DNA from: Acidimicrobiales bacterium
GTDB taxonomy: Bacteria > Actinomycetota > Acidimicrobiia > Acidimicrobiales > DATDAH01
Assembly: GCA_016794585.1 (NCBI GenBank)
Contig: JAEUJM010000013.1
Span: 124,001-188,000, forward strand
Direction of reading: 5' to 3'
DNA: 64,000 bases
The notes beneath the pieces were generated by a model. That model was not told where the DNA came from. It made no database searches and was given only the letters and a program-made list of their open reading frames with translations. The translations under genes were made by a program, and so were the position numbers. Below, in pieces: positions 27,539 through 36,750 of this stretch; position 1 is the stretch's first letter; the number at the start of each line of letters is the position of its first letter.

Positions 27539-27574
27539 GGGGCGGGGCCCAGGGTTCCCCGGGGCCCCCGCCCC
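27539..27574 (+). terminator. Strong hairpin between binding protein and permease genes
   Basis: GGGGCGGGGCCC (27539-27550) pairs with GGGGCCCCCGCCCC (27561-27574), with one bulge and a 10-base loop. In ABC importer operons a hairpin here commonly limits read-through, so that the binding protein is made in excess over the permeases. Confidence 0.6.
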
Positions 27575-27615
27575 CGCTCCTCGCCACCACGAACCGCTGA
27601 GAGGATCGGGTCGCT

Positions 27616-28623
27616 GTGTTCGCGTACATCGTGCGGCGTCTGCTGCTGGTCATCCCGACCGTCTTCTTCGCGCTGTCGTTCCTCTTCCTGTTGTTCTTCG
27701 CCCTCCCGGGCGACCCCGCGACGCTCCTCGCCGGCGGCGGTGACCGCAACATCGATGCCGGCGTGGTCGAGCGGGCGCGCGAGCGCTACGGCCTGGACGA
27801 CTCCATCCCGCAGCAGTTCGTCGACTACTGGCAGCGCACGGTCCAGTGGGACCTCGGTGAGTCGTTCAAGTCGGGGCGCAGCGTCAACGACATCCTCGGC
27901 GAGAAGGCCGTCAACAGCCTCCGCCTGGCCATCTGGGCCATCATCATCGAGATCATCATCGGCATCTCGGTCGGCGTGCTCTCGGCCATCCGAAGATACT
28001 CACTGGCCGACAAGCTGACGACCATAGGAACGGCGGCCGCGTCCGCCATCCCCGTGTTCGTGCTGGGCTTCATCCTCCAGTACCTGTTCGCCGTGGTGCC
28101 CAACAAGCAGGGGTGGCCCGAGTGGACCCACCTGCGCACCCAGGGCCTCGGGCCCAACACCTGGACGCTCTTCTTCATCCCCACCGGCGAGCAGTGGCGC
28201 TACCTGGTCCTGCCCGCGGTCACCCTCGCCTGCGTCTCCACCGCCCTCGCCGCCCGTATGACACGCGGCTCGATGCTCGAGGTGCTGCGGGCCGACTACA
28301 TGCGCACCGCACGGGCCAAAGGCCTGAGCGAGCGCAAGGTCGTCACCGGGCACGGCCTGCGCAACGCCATGTTGCCGGTGGTGACCCTCATCGGCCTCGA
28401 CTTCGGCACCGTGATCGGTGCGGCCATCCTCACCGAGACCGTGTTCTCCTGGCCCGGGCTGGGGTCGGCCATCGCCGACGCGGTCGCCGAGCGCGATCTC
28501 CCCGTGCTCCTCGGCCTCACCCTCGCGGTGACCATCGCCTTCGCCCTGGTCAACCTCCTGGTCGACCTCTCGTACGCGTGGTTCGACCCGCGCATCCGCC
28601 TCGGCAAGGACGGGGAGGCCTGA
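27616..28623 (+). CDS. ABC oligopeptide-type permease (DppB/OppB)
   Basis: The 335-residue permease has the family start MFAYIVRRLLLVIPTVFFALSFLFLL and a large extracellular loop. The EAA coupling loop is present as ADYMRTARAKGLSERKVVTGHGLRNAMLPVVT, and ETVFSWPGLG follows near the end. It pairs with the DppC-type permease downstream to form the membrane channel of the importer. The GTG at 27616 is preceded by a GAGAGGA sequence. Confidence 0.93.
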   Translation: MFAYIVRRLLLVIPTVFFALSFLFLLFFALPGDPATLLAGGGDRNIDAGVVERARERYGLDDSIPQQFVDYWQRTVQWDLGESFKSGRSVNDILGEKAVNSLRLAIWAIIIEIIIGISVGVLSAIRRYSLADKLTTIGTAAASAIPVFVLGFILQYLFAVVPNKQGWPEWTHLRTQGLGPNTWTLFFIPTGEQWRYLVLPAVTLACVSTALAARMTRGSMLEVLRADYMRTARAKGLSERKVVTGHGLRNAMLPVVTLIGLDFGTVIGAAILTETVFSWPGLGSAIADAVAERDLPVLLGLTLAVTIAFALVNLLVDLSYAWFDPRIRLGKDGEA

Positions 28624-28624
28624 C

Positions 28625-28711
28625 ATGAGCGAAGCGGAGAGCCGCGGCCTGCGTGGCCGGAACGCACGAGGAGCGGCCCGTCGACGAAGTCGACAGGAGC
28701 GGGAAGCATGA
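28625..28711 (+). CDS. Possible 28-residue basic peptide between the permease genes
   Basis: An ATG stands one base after the upstream permease stop. The frame runs 28 codons and its TGA overlaps the ATG of the next permease (ATGA). The peptide is strongly basic (RGLRGRNARGAARRRSRQ) with no family match. It may serve only to couple translation between the two permeases. The arginine-rich composition could also be a by-product of high GC. Confidence 0.3.
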   Translation: MSEAESRGLRGRNARGAARRRSRQEREA

Positions 28712-29625
28712 GCGGACTGGACCCACTCAGCGCCGGCGTCGGCCTCGAGGACGCCGACGAGATCGAAGGCGACGAAGAGCTCGCGCCGAAGCCGCTGCGC
28801 GCCGACGTGTGGCGTCGCTTCCGCGAGAACAAGCTGGCGCTGATCGGCCTGATCTTCATCGTGGCGCTCATCCTCGTGGCCGTCTTCGCCCCGTGGATCG
28901 CCCCCTACGGCCCCGCCGAGCGCACCCCCGGAGCCTTCCGGGAGCCCCCGTCCTCGGCGCACTGGTTCGGCACGGACACCATCGGCCTCGACGTGTTCTC
29001 CCGGGTGGTCTACGGGGCCCGCATCTCGCTGCGGGTAGGAATCATCGCCACCCTCATGACGGTGGTCATCGGCCTGATCCTGGGCGCCGTCGCCGGCTAC
29101 TTCGGGGGCAAGACCGACGGCCTGATCATGCGCATCACCGACGTCTTCCTGGCCATCCCCTACATCGTGCTGGCCGTGTCCATCGCCACCATCTTCGGCA
29201 AGAGCGTCAACTCCGTGATCCTCGTGCTCGGCCTCACCGGCTGGCTGGGGCTCTGTCGCATCGTGCGGGCCAGCTTCCTGTCCCTCAACCGCTTGGAGTA
29301 CGTCGAAGCGGCCAGATCGCTGGGCTTCGGCAACACGCGGATCATCTTCCGCCACATGCTGCCCAACGCCCTCCAACCGGTGATCGTCTACGCCACCATC
29401 GAGGTGGGCACCATCATCCTGGCCGAGGCGGCGCTGTCGTTCCTGGGGGTGGGCCCGACGCCACCGACGCCGGCCTGGGGACTCATGGTCTCCGAGGCCA
29501 AGTCGACCCTGGCGGTGGCGCCCCACATGTTGTTCTTCCCGGGCATGGCCATCTTCCTCACGGTGCTGGCCTTCGTGTTCGTGGGTGACGGCCTGCGCGA
29601 CGCACTGGACCCGAAGCTCAAGTGA
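28708..29625 (+). CDS. ABC oligopeptide-type permease (DppC/OppC)
   Basis: The 305-residue permease has a cytoplasmic N-terminus, a first helix at about 45-67 (LALIGLIFIVALILVAVFAPWIAPY) and the family motif GTDTIGLDVFSRVVYGARISL. The EAA loop is EYVEAARSLGFGNTRIIFRHMLPNAL, and LSFLGVGPTPPTPAWG near the C-terminus is typical. It overlaps the ATPase gene that follows by four bases (GTGA). Confidence 0.94.
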   Translation: MSGLDPLSAGVGLEDADEIEGDEELAPKPLRADVWRRFRENKLALIGLIFIVALILVAVFAPWIAPYGPAERTPGAFREPPSSAHWFGTDTIGLDVFSRVVYGARISLRVGIIATLMTVVIGLILGAVAGYFGGKTDGLIMRITDVFLAIPYIVLAVSIATIFGKSVNSVILVLGLTGWLGLCRIVRASFLSLNRLEYVEAARSLGFGNTRIIFRHMLPNALQPVIVYATIEVGTIILAEAALSFLGVGPTPPTPAWGLMVSEAKSTLAVAPHMLFFPGMAIFLTVLAFVFVGDGLRDALDPKLK

Positions 29626-30773
29626 CCACCACCGCCGAGGTCCTGCTCTCCGTCCGCGACCTGCGGGGCGGCTTCGACACGTCCGACGGACGGGTCAAGG
29701 CCATGGACGGCCTCAACTTCGACATCTCGCGGGGTGAGCTGTTCGCCGTCGTGGGGGAGTCGGGCTCGGGCAAGTCCGTCACCGCCATGGCCATCATGGG
29801 GTTGCTGCCGACGCTGGTCATCGAGTCCGGGCAGATCCTCTGGAAGGGAGAGGACCTCCTCCTCATGGACGAGGCCCGCCGCCAGAAGATCCGAGGCGGC
29901 GAGATCGCCATGATCTTCCAAGATCCGCTCAGCGCCTTGAACCCCGTGCACACCGTGGGCCGACAGATCGGCGAGATGGCCCGCATCCACGAGGGTCTCT
30001 CGAAGAAGGCGGCGATGGCCCGGGCCGTGGACATGTTGAAGCTCGTCGGCATCCCGGAGGCCTCGAAGCGGGCCGACATGTATCCGCACGAGTTCTCGGG
30101 CGGCATGCGTCAGCGGGCCATGATCGCCATGGCCATCACCTGCAACCCCGACCTGCTGATCGCGGACGAGCCCACCACCGCCCTCGACGTGACCGTGCAG
30201 GCGCAGGTCCTCCAGGTGCTCGTGGACATCAAGGACGAGATCGACTCGGGCATCATGCTCATCACCCACGACCTCGGTGTGGTGGCGGGCCTCGCCGACA
30301 ACGTCAACGTCATGTACGCCGGCCGTCAGGCCGAGGTGGGCACGGTCGACGAGATCTTCTACGAGAGCCGCCACCCGTACACGATCGGCCTGCTGGCATC
30401 GATGCCCCGCCTCGACGACACCGGTGAGGAGGCCCTGGTGCCCATCGCCGGCCAGCCGCCGTCGCTCATCCACGTGCCGCCGGGTTGCCCGTTCCATCCC
30501 CGCTGCCGCTTCGCCCGCCCCGACGTGTGCGCGACCACCGTGCCCGCGCTGATGCCCGTCGCCGCCGGCACCCGCCACGCGTCGGCCTGCCTCTTCCTCG
30601 ACGAGCTGAGCGAGGTCGACGTCAGCGAGCTGCGACGGTCCGTGGACGAGGAGGACCTGTTGGTGGCGGACACCGCCCTCGACGCCGCCCCGTCCTCCGA
30701 TCTGGCGCGGTCCGCCCGTGCGTTGACCGACGAGACCCCCGACGACGATCTCGACTCCATCTTCAAGCCATGA
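29622..30773 (+). CDS. ABC oligopeptide-type ATP-binding protein (DppD/OppD)
   Basis: The 383-residue ATPase has Walker [11 protein letters not shown], a Q-loop in [11 protein letters not shown], the signature EFSGGMRQR, Walker [14 protein letters not shown], and H-loop [10 protein letters not shown]. The C-terminal oligopeptide domain carries the cysteine cluster [16 protein letters not shown] further 60-residue acidic tail is longer than usual. Start GTG overlaps the permease stop. Confidence 0.94.
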   Translation: MTTTAEVLLSVRDLRGGFDTSDGRVKAMDGLNFDISRGELFAVVGESGSGKSVTAMAIMGLLPTLVIESGQILWKGEDLLLMDEARRQKIRGGEIAMIFQDPLSALNPVHTVGRQIGEMARIHEGLSKKAAMARAVDMLKLVGIPEASKRADMYPHEFSGGMRQRAMIAMAITCNPDLLIADEPTTALDVTVQAQVLQVLVDIKDEIDSGIMLITHDLGVVAGLADNVNVMYAGRQAEVGTVDEIFYESRHPYTIGLLASMPRLDDTGEEALVPIAGQPPSLIHVPPGCPFHPRCRFARPDVCATTVPALMPVAAGTRHASACLFLDELSEVDVSELRRSVDEEDLLVADTALDAAPSSDLARSARALTDETPDDDLDSIFKP

Positions 30774-31834
30774 CCGACACCGCCACCGCCACCGATCGCA
30801 ACGACCAGCCACGTGGCGACGGGCAGCCCCTGCTCGTCGCCCGCGACCTGGTCAAGGACTTCCCCATCCGCGAGGGCGTGTTCAGCCGGACGGTGGGCCA
30901 CGTGTCCGCCGTGTCGGGCGTGTCCCTGACCGTCGACCGGGGTGAGACCCTCGGCCTCGTCGGTGAGTCCGGCTGTGGCAAGTCGACCACGGGTCGCCTG
31001 CTCCTGCACCTGCTCACCCCCACCGCGGGGTCGGTCACCTTCGACGGGCTCGAGCTGAAGTCCCTACGGGGGAAGCAGCTGGCCGAGGCCCGGCGTCGAT
31101 TCCAGATCGTCTTCCAGGACCCCTATTCGGCCCTGAACCCCCGCATGACCATCGGGAGCATCCTCTCCGAGCCGCTCAAGGTGCACCACGCCTGGCCCGC
31201 CGACAAGCGCCAGGAGCGGGTGGCCGAGCTCCTCCAGATCGTCGGCTTGGCGCCCGAGCACGCCAACCGCTTCCCCCACGAGTTCTCCGGGGGGCAGCGC
31301 CAAAGGGTCGGCATCGCCCGGGCCCTGGCCCTCGAACCGGACCTGATCGTCCTGGACGAGCCGGTGTCGGCCCTCGACGTCTCCATCCAGGCCGGCGTGG
31401 TGAACCTGCTCACCCAGCTGCAGCGCGACATGGGCCTGGCCTACGTGTTCATCGCCCACGACCTGTCGGTCGTGCGCCACATCTCCCACCGGGTGGCGGT
31501 GATGTACCTCGGCAAGCTGGTCGAGGTCGCCGACCGCGAGACGCTGTACAACCGGGCCGTCCACCCCTACACCCAGGCCCTGCTCTCTGCCGTGCCGTTG
31601 CCCGACCCCCGCCAGGAGCGCGCCCGGGAGCGCATCCTCCTCGAAGGCGACGTACCCAGCCCCGCCGACCCACCGTCGGGGTGCCGGTTCCGGACCCGCT
31701 GTTGGCGCAAGCAGCAGCTCGAGGCCGACGGTCAGGACACCTCAGCCTGCAGTGGGGACGTGCCGGCACTGGTCGGGGTCGGTGAGGGCCACGAGGTGGC
31801 CTGCCACTTCCCGCCCCCGCCACGCGGCGCCTGA
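30770..31834 (+). CDS. ABC oligopeptide-type ATP-binding protein (DppF/OppF)
   Basis: The 354-residue ATPase has Walker [40 protein letters not shown], and Walker [15 protein letters not shown]. The C-terminal oligopeptide domain includes [11 protein letters not shown]. It overlaps the preceding ATPase by four bases and completes a five-part peptide-type importer. A metallo-hydrolase gene converges 18 bases downstream. Confidence 0.94.
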   Translation: MTDTATATDRNDQPRGDGQPLLVARDLVKDFPIREGVFSRTVGHVSAVSGVSLTVDRGETLGLVGESGCGKSTTGRLLLHLLTPTAGSVTFDGLELKSLRGKQLAEARRRFQIVFQDPYSALNPRMTIGSILSEPLKVHHAWPADKRQERVAELLQIVGLAPEHANRFPHEFSGGQRQRVGIARALALEPDLIVLDEPVSALDVSIQAGVVNLLTQLQRDMGLAYVFIAHDLSVVRHISHRVAVMYLGKLVEVADRETLYNRAVHPYTQALLSAVPLPDPRQERARERILLEGDVPSPADPPSGCRFRTRCWRKQQLEADGQDTSACSGDVPALVGVGEGHEVACHFPPPPRGA

Positions 31835-31852
31835 ACGGCGCGGGCCCGCGGC

Positions 31853-32773
31853 TCAGGCGAGACAGCGCAGCGGACCGCCGCCGTTGAGCTCGAGCATGTC
31901 GGAGAACGCGGTCAGGTAGTCGATGGCCTCGCCGGGCGGAGTGCCCGCCTGCTCGGCATAGGCGCGGTGCAGGTTGGCGACCAGCCGCTCGGGGTCGGTG
32001 AGACCGGCGAAGGGACCGAGGTCGGCGCGGCGCGCCAGGTCGAGGGGGGTGGTTCCATCGGCCGCGCCCTCGGCGGCGAGGTCGGCCACGAAGCGGAAGT
32101 AGGCCTCGACGCCGTCGAGCGCCTCGATGCCGCACACCGGCCCGTGGCCGGGCACGATCACCTCGGGCTCGAACGAGCGCAGCCAGTCGAGCGACGCAAG
32201 GGAGCCGGCGATCGAGCCCATCACCACGAAGGGCGTGCCCCCGTGGAACACGAGGTCACCGGTGAAGAGCACCCGGCGCGAGGGCAGCCAGGCCACGACG
32301 TCGTTGGTGGTGTGGGCCGGCTCGCCGAAGGCCCGCACCTGGACGACCTCGTCGCCGACCGTGAGGTCGATGCCGTCGTCGAAGGTGAGGTCGGGGGAGC
32401 GGAGCTCGAGGTCGCCCCAGCCGACCTCGCCCCAGACCGAGTCGAGGGTCATGATCCCCATCCGTTCGACCTCTTCCCGACAGCGCCGGTGGCCGACGAT
32501 GGTGGCGTCGGTGCACAGGTAGTTGCCGTGGGTGTGGTCGCCGTGGTGGTGGGTGTTGACCACGATCCGCACCGGAGCGTCGGTGACCGCCGCCACCGCG
32601 TCGAGCAGGGCCCGCGTGCGGGCCTCGGTGGCGCAGGTGTCGATCAGCGCGACGTGGTCGTCGCCTACGACGAAGCCGGCGTTGTTGATGAACCAGGTGC
32701 CGTCGGGCTGCACGAAGGCGTAGGTGCGCTCGGCGACCTCGACGGTCTCCGGTGGGGCGAGGGTGCCGCTCAC
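31853..32773 (-). CDS. Metallo-beta-lactamase-fold hydrolase
   Basis: The 306-residue protein has the MBL metal motif HHHGDH in NTHHHGDHTHGN (about 96-107), a later GEPAHTTND histidine, the GDLVFHGGTPF aspartate and a C-terminal PGHGPV. Spacing and the HTHGN ending resemble quinoprotein-relay and SdsA-like MBL hydrolases rather than true beta-lactamases. No signal peptide is visible. The GTG start overlaps the rsgA stop by four bases and has AAGGGA upstream, so it is translationally coupled to rsgA. Confidence 0.88.
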   Translation of the reverse strand: MSGTLAPPETVEVAERTYAFVQPDGTWFINNAGFVVGDDHVALIDTCATEARTRALLDAVAAVTDAPVRIVVNTHHHGDHTHGNYLCTDATIVGHRRCREEVERMGIMTLDSVWGEVGWGDLELRSPDLTFDDGIDLTVGDEVVQVRAFGEPAHTTNDVVAWLPSRRVLFTGDLVFHGGTPFVVMGSIAGSLASLDWLRSFEPEVIVPGHGPVCGIEALDGVEAYFRFVADLAAEGAADGTTPLDLARRADLGPFAGLTDPERLVANLHRAYAEQAGTPPGEAIDYLTAFSDMLELNGGGPLRCLA

Positions 32774-33828
32774 GGTGATCCCTTCCGGCGTTGTGCCTCG
32801 TTGACGAGCTTGGCCAGCTTCTTCTCGTAGCGCCTGCGCTCGTGGGGGGAGGCCCGCACGGCCGCGGCCTCGGCCTCCGCCTCCAGCAGGCGCCAGCGCA
32901 TCAGGCGGTCCTCGTCGAGCTCGCCGGCGGCGACGGCCGCGTTGACGGCGCAACCGGGCTCGGTCTCGTGGGCGCAGTCGTTGAACCGGCAGCCCGCGGC
33001 CAGCTCGTCGATGTCGGCGAAGGTCTCGGCCACCGCCCGGGAGTCCTCGTCCACCCAGAGGCCGATCGAGCGGATCCCCGGGGTGTCGATGAGGGTGCCC
33101 CCGGTGGGCAGAACGTACAGCGAGCGGTTGGTGGTGGTGTGGCGCCCCTTGGAGTCGCCCGTCCGCACCCGCCCCTCCGCGGCGGTGTCGTCGCCCAGCA
33201 GGGCGTTGACGATGCTGGACTTGCCCGCCCCCGACTCGCCCAGCAGCACGACGGTGCGCCCGGCGATGAGCGACTCGAGGTCCTCCAAGCCGATGCCCTC
33301 CTTGGCCGAGGTGACCACCACGTCGATGCCCGGCTGGGCGGCCTCGGCCAGGGCCACCGCCTCGGCGATGTCGGCGGTCGCGCCCGGGCGGTGGGCCTTG
33401 GTGAGCACGACGCCCGGCTCCGCGCCCGCCTCCCTCGCGAGGGCCACGCCGCGCTGGATGCGACCCTGCTTCACCGGACGGTCGAGGCCGCACACGATGA
33501 GCACCAGGTCGACGTTGGCGGCCAGCACCTGCTGGGAGTCGGTGCGGTCGTCACGGCGGCGCAGCAACGACGTTCGGTCCAGCACCGCGGCCGGGCGCCC
33601 CTCACGGAGCACGATCCAGTCGCCGACGGTCGGCGGAGGCTCCACCCGCTCCACCAGCGGGGCGGCCTGCACCCCCTCCGCGGTGGCCACGATCAGGCCG
33701 GCGCCGTCGTGGCGCACCACCCGAGCGGGCTCACCGCCCTCGTGGTCGGACGCGTCGAAGCGCGCCGCCCAGGCCGCGTCCCAGCCATAGGGCACCAGCG
33801 CAGCCTGGCCCAACCGCTCGTCGTTCAC
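32770..33828 (-). CDS. rsgA: Ribosome small subunit-dependent GTPase A
   Basis: The 352-residue protein is the circularly permuted GTPase RsgA, which helps mature the 30S subunit. The N-terminal OB-like part has VGDWIVL. The GTPase motifs occur in permuted order: VVLTKAH (G4), then GESGAGKSSIVNALLG (G1), then the TTTNRSL switch and LIDTPGIRSIGLW (G3). The C-terminal zinc site is CRFNDCAHETEPGC. It diverges from the phytanoyl-CoA-dioxygenase-like gene over 34 bases. Confidence 0.95.
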   Translation of the reverse strand: MNDERLGQAALVPYGWDAAWAARFDASDHEGGEPARVVRHDGAGLIVATAEGVQAAPLVERVEPPPTVGDWIVLREGRPAAVLDRTSLLRRRDDRTDSQQVLAANVDLVLIVCGLDRPVKQGRIQRGVALAREAGAEPGVVLTKAHRPGATADIAEAVALAEAAQPGIDVVVTSAKEGIGLEDLESLIAGRTVVLLGESGAGKSSIVNALLGDDTAAEGRVRTGDSKGRHTTTNRSLYVLPTGGTLIDTPGIRSIGLWVDEDSRAVAETFADIDELAAGCRFNDCAHETEPGCAVNAAVAAGELDEDRLMRWRLLEAEAEAAAVRASPHERRRYEKKLAKLVNEAQRRKGSP

Positions 33829-33862
33829 GGCGCGAAGGCTAGAAGAGGGGAGCAGGGCGACG

Positions 33863-34693
33863 ATGCGCCATTCTGGTGCGGTGATCCCCGGGGTGACCGC
33901 CGAGACCATCGCCGAGTACCGCCGCGACGGCGCCGTCGTGGTACGCGGCGCCTTCTCGACGAACGAGGTCGCCCTCGCCGCCGCCGGCATCGAAGCCGTC
34001 CTGCGGGATCTGGGCCCCGTGGCCAAACGGGCCAGCGCCGCCGAGGACGGCGCCTTCGTGGAGGACTTCTGCCGCTGGCAGGAGGTGCCCGAGATCGAGC
34101 AGTTCGCCCGCTCCAGCGCCGCTGCGTCGATCGCCGGCGCCCTCACCGGGTCCCGCACCATCCGGCTGTACCACGACCACGTCCTGGTGAAGGAAGCAGG
34201 TACCCGCCAGCGCACCCCCTGGCACCAGGACCTGCCCTACTACAACGTCGAGGGCACCCAGCAGACGAGCATCTGGCTGCCCGTGGACCCCGTGCCCGTC
34301 GAGGCCAGCCTCCAGGTGGTGGCCGGCACGCACCAGGGCCCGATGTACCTGCCCCGCACGTTCCTCGACGGCAAGGCCAAGTGGTTCCCCGAGGGCACGC
34401 TCGCCGACCTGCCCGACATCGAGGGCGACCCGGGGCAGTTCCCGATCCGGGCCTGGGCGCTCGAGCCCGGCGATGCGGTGTTCTTCGACATGCTCGCCCT
34501 GCACGGTGCGCCGGGGTTCCCCGGGCCGGGCCGCCGGCGGGTGCTGTCGCTGCGCTTCCTGGGCGACGACATGGTGCACGCCCCCCGCCCGTGGGTGACC
34601 TCGCCGCCTTTCCCCGGTCTCGCCGACGAGCTGGCGGCGGGGGCTCCCCTCGACCACCCCCTGTTCCCGGTCCTCTGGCGCGGCGCCGACTGA
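33863..34693 (+). CDS. Phytanoyl-CoA dioxygenase (PhyH) family protein
   Basis: The 276-residue protein is an Fe(II)/2-oxoglutarate oxygenase of the PhyH family. The metal-binding HxD is in TPWHQDLPYY (about 124-133) and the distal His in ALHGAPG. The 2-oxoglutarate-binding Arg is likely in GRRRVLSLRFLG. The N-terminus begins with the family's YRRDGAVVVRGAFS. The substrate could be a lipid, osmolyte or natural product. GGGAG precedes the ATG by ten bases. Confidence 0.88.
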   Translation: MRHSGAVIPGVTAETIAEYRRDGAVVVRGAFSTNEVALAAAGIEAVLRDLGPVAKRASAAEDGAFVEDFCRWQEVPEIEQFARSSAAASIAGALTGSRTIRLYHDHVLVKEAGTRQRTPWHQDLPYYNVEGTQQTSIWLPVDPVPVEASLQVVAGTHQGPMYLPRTFLDGKAKWFPEGTLADLPDIEGDPGQFPIRAWALEPGDAVFFDMLALHGAPGFPGPGRRRVLSLRFLGDDMVHAPRPWVTSPPFPGLADELAAGAPLDHPLFPVLWRGAD

Positions 34694-34715
34694 CGCCACC
34701 AGCGGGAAAAGAAGG

Positions 34716-35093
34716 CTAGGTGCCCCGCGACGACTCGAAGCGGGTGATGATGGGCTCGATCTGCTGGTTCATGCGGGCGCCGCGGGGCCAGCCGAGGTAG
34801 TGGGTGAGGAAGATCACGATCTCCCGGAGGTCGTCGGGCGTCAGCTCGCCGTTGCCCAGCGCCGCGGGCAACTGGATGTCGAGCACGTCCTCCTGGCCCG
34901 AGCCGGCGAGGGCGCCGATGAGCAGCAGGCGCCGGTCCCGGTTGGACAGGCCCTCCCGGTTCCAGATCTCGGCGAAGAGGTGCTCGACGGTGAGGCCGTA
35001 GAAGTCGTCGGGACCGCCGCCGTCGTCGGTGACCTCCCAGCCGTAGACCTCGCTCATCTTGTCGAGGCCCCGCTGGCGTCGCTCGCTGGTCAT
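34716..35093 (-). CDS. Carboxymuconolactone decarboxylase (CMD) family protein
   Basis: The 125-residue protein has the CMD/AhpD helical fold pattern: LSNRDRRLLLIGALAGSG, LQ/LDIQLPAALGNGELTPDDLREIVIFLTHYLGWPRG. No CxxC redox pair is present, so a peroxidase role like AhpD is unlikely. It is the last gene of the CYP51 operon and overlaps the preceding dehydrogenase by four bases. A CMD gene (Rv0771) also lies in the CYP51 neighbourhood of M. tuberculosis, which supports a shared pathway. Confidence 0.88.
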   Translation of the reverse strand: MTSERRQRGLDKMSEVYGWEVTDDGGGPDDFYGLTVEHLFAEIWNREGLSNRDRRLLLIGALAGSGQEDVLDIQLPAALGNGELTPDDLREIVIFLTHYLGWPRGARMNQQIEPIITRFESSRGT

Positions 35094-35998
35094 GCGCCCT
35101 CCTCGGGCTCGTCGGCTCGATGCGGCACGCCGAGGCTGGCGGCGAAGTCGCGCAGGGCGAGCTGGGCCAACGGGGCGTCGACCCCGACCGCGTCGGCGAG
35201 CTCGAGGGCCAGGGTCAGGTCCTTCTCGCCCAGAGTCCGGGTGTGCACCAGGATGTCGTAGAAGTCGTCACCGGGGTGCAGCTCGTCGACGCTGCCGCGG
35301 AACATGATGGCGCCGGGGCCACCGGTCACGGCGTCCGTGTGGCGGACGATGGCGCCGAGCTGGGTGAGGTCCACGCCGCACGCCTCGGCGAGACGCTGGG
35401 CCTCGCCGGCGGCGGTGTAGGCCACGAAGTGCATCATGTTGCGGGCCAGCTTGGCCCGGGTGCCGTTGCCGACCGGCCCCAGGTGGACGACCATCGCCGC
35501 CCAGTGCTCGAACACCGGTCGGCACGTGGCGACGGCGTCGTCGTCCCCGCCGACCATCGTGGCCAAGGTGCCCTCGGCCGCCCCCATGAAGCCCCCGGAC
35601 ACCGGGGCGTCCACGACGGCCACCCCCCGCTCGGCGGCGAGGGCGTGGAGCTCGACGGCGGTCTCGGCGCGGATGGTGGAGTGCAGGGCGATGACGGTGC
35701 CCGGCGCTGCGGTCTCGAGCAGACCGCCGGCGCCCGCGACCACGTCTCGGCTCTGGGCGTCGTCGAGCACCATGACCGAGATCACGCCGCACGTGGCGGC
35801 GAGCTCCGCGGGTGTCGCTGCCGCGGCGGCGCCTTTCTCGACGAGTGGCGCCATCGCCTCCTCGCGGAGGTCGCAGACGACCAGTCCGTCCGGGTGGTCC
35901 ACCAGGCGACCCGCCATCAGCGAGCCGATCTGGCCGAGGCCGATGAAGCCGATCCCCTTTCCCCGCTCTGAGGGGCCGCTCGGGCCCGCCGGCGGCAT
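35090..35998 (-). CDS. 3-hydroxyisobutyrate-dehydrogenase-like NAD(P)-dependent oxidoreductase
   Basis: The 302-residue beta-hydroxyacid dehydrogenase has the Rossmann motif GFIGLGQIGSLMAGRL (about 17-32). The substrate-binding signature is DAPVSGGFMGAAEGTLATMVGG, and the catalytic lysine lies in GTRAKLARNMM (about 187-197). Mycobacterial CYP51 loci contain a similar enzyme (Rv0770). It would oxidise a hydroxy-acid or hydroxymethyl intermediate. It overlaps its neighbours by one and four bases. Confidence 0.88.
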   Translation of the reverse strand: MPPAGPSGPSERGKGIGFIGLGQIGSLMAGRLVDHPDGLVVCDLREEAMAPLVEKGAAAAATPAELAATCGVISVMVLDDAQSRDVVAGAGGLLETAAPGTVIALHSTIRAETAVELHALAAERGVAVVDAPVSGGFMGAAEGTLATMVGGDDDAVATCRPVFEHWAAMVVHLGPVGNGTRAKLARNMMHFVAYTAAGEAQRLAEACGVDLTQLGAIVRHTDAVTGGPGAIMFRGSVDELHPGDDFYDILVHTRTLGEKDLTLALELADAVGVDAPLAQLALRDFAASLGVPHRADEPEEGA

Positions 35999-36546
35999 CA
36001 GGGCCAGATCCCGACCGGCGCCTCGCCGATGGGGTACCGGCAGGGCTGGGGCTCACCGGACGCAGCTGAGTCGAGCCGGCGCTTCATGCCGTCGGACAGG
36101 GTGCCGTCGCGGAACATCTTGATGAACAGCGCCGTGGCGTTGCCGACGTCGAACCAGTCACGCTGCCAGGCCCACTGGAAGTTCCCGGCGTAGCCGAACC
36201 AGCTCCCGCCGATGCCGGCCACCTCCTCGGTCCCGCCGTCGGGGAGCGTGGCGACCTGCTTCCAGAGGCCGATCACCTCGCCCTGCTGATCGTCGATGAG
36301 TACCCGCTGGTACGGGTACTCCCAGCCGTCGAGGCCGCCCATCTCGACGCCGAGGGCGACGTCGCGGATCTCGTCACGGCCGACGCACATGAAGTCCTCG
36401 CCGGCGCCGTAGTTCCAGCCGTAGGTGGCGTCCTCGGCGTAGAGGGTGGCCATCGTCTTCCAGTCGCCGGCGGCTTCGGCGTCGCGGTTGGCCTGGAGCC
36501 AACGCTCGACCATCTCCTCGAGCTCGGCACGGGGGTAAGCGGGCAT
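35998..36546 (-). CDS. SnoaL-like / NTF2-fold protein
   Basis: The 182-residue protein has the NTF2-like pattern of SnoaL proteins: an N-terminal helix (LEEMVERWLQANRDAEAAGDWKTMATLY) followed by AEDATYGWNYG and alternating strands with LIDDQQGEVIGLWKQVATLPDG. Members act as isomerases, cyclases or hydratases, or bind small hydrophobic ligands. It lies between the CYP51 ferredoxin (12-base gap) and the dehydrogenase (one-base overlap). Confidence 0.82.
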   Translation of the reverse strand: MPAYPRAELEEMVERWLQANRDAEAAGDWKTMATLYAEDATYGWNYGAGEDFMCVGRDEIRDVALGVEMGGLDGWEYPYQRVLIDDQQGEVIGLWKQVATLPDGGTEEVAGIGGSWFGYAGNFQWAWQRDWFDVGNATALFIKMFRDGTLSDGMKRRLDSAASGEPQPCRYPIGEAPVGIWP

Positions 36547-36558
36547 CAGGTGCTCCTG

Positions 36559-36750
36559 TCAGTCGTCGAGGGAAAGGGCATGGGTGGGGCAGTACTTCAC
36601 GGCCGCCTTCACGGCGTCGCGCTGGTCGTCGGGGGGTGCGGGGTCGACGATGACGACCTGGCGGTCCTCACCCACGGTGAAGACCGCCGGTGCCTCGGAC
36701 TCGCACACCCCGTGACCCTGGCACAGGTCTCGGTCCACGGAGATGGTCAC
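36559..36750 (-). CDS. 3Fe-4S ferredoxin, CYP51 partner
   Basis: The 63-residue ferredoxin has C10, H13, C16 and C54 in a CxxHxxC...CP pattern (CQGHGVC, YCPTHAL). One cluster ligand is replaced by His, as in ferredoxins that serve bacterial P450s, including the M. tuberculosis CYP51 partner Rv0763c. It should pass electrons to CYP51. The GTG start overlaps the cyp51 stop by four bases. Confidence 0.92.
   Translation of the reverse strand: MTISVDRDLCQGHGVCESEAPAVFTVGEDRQVVIVDPAPPDDQRDAVKAAVKYCPTHALSLDD

Noticed and set aside
31853..32773. MBL gene as a beta-lactamase
   Set aside because: There is no signal peptide, and the HHHGDHTHGN motif and coupling to rsgA fit a general MBL-fold hydrolase better.
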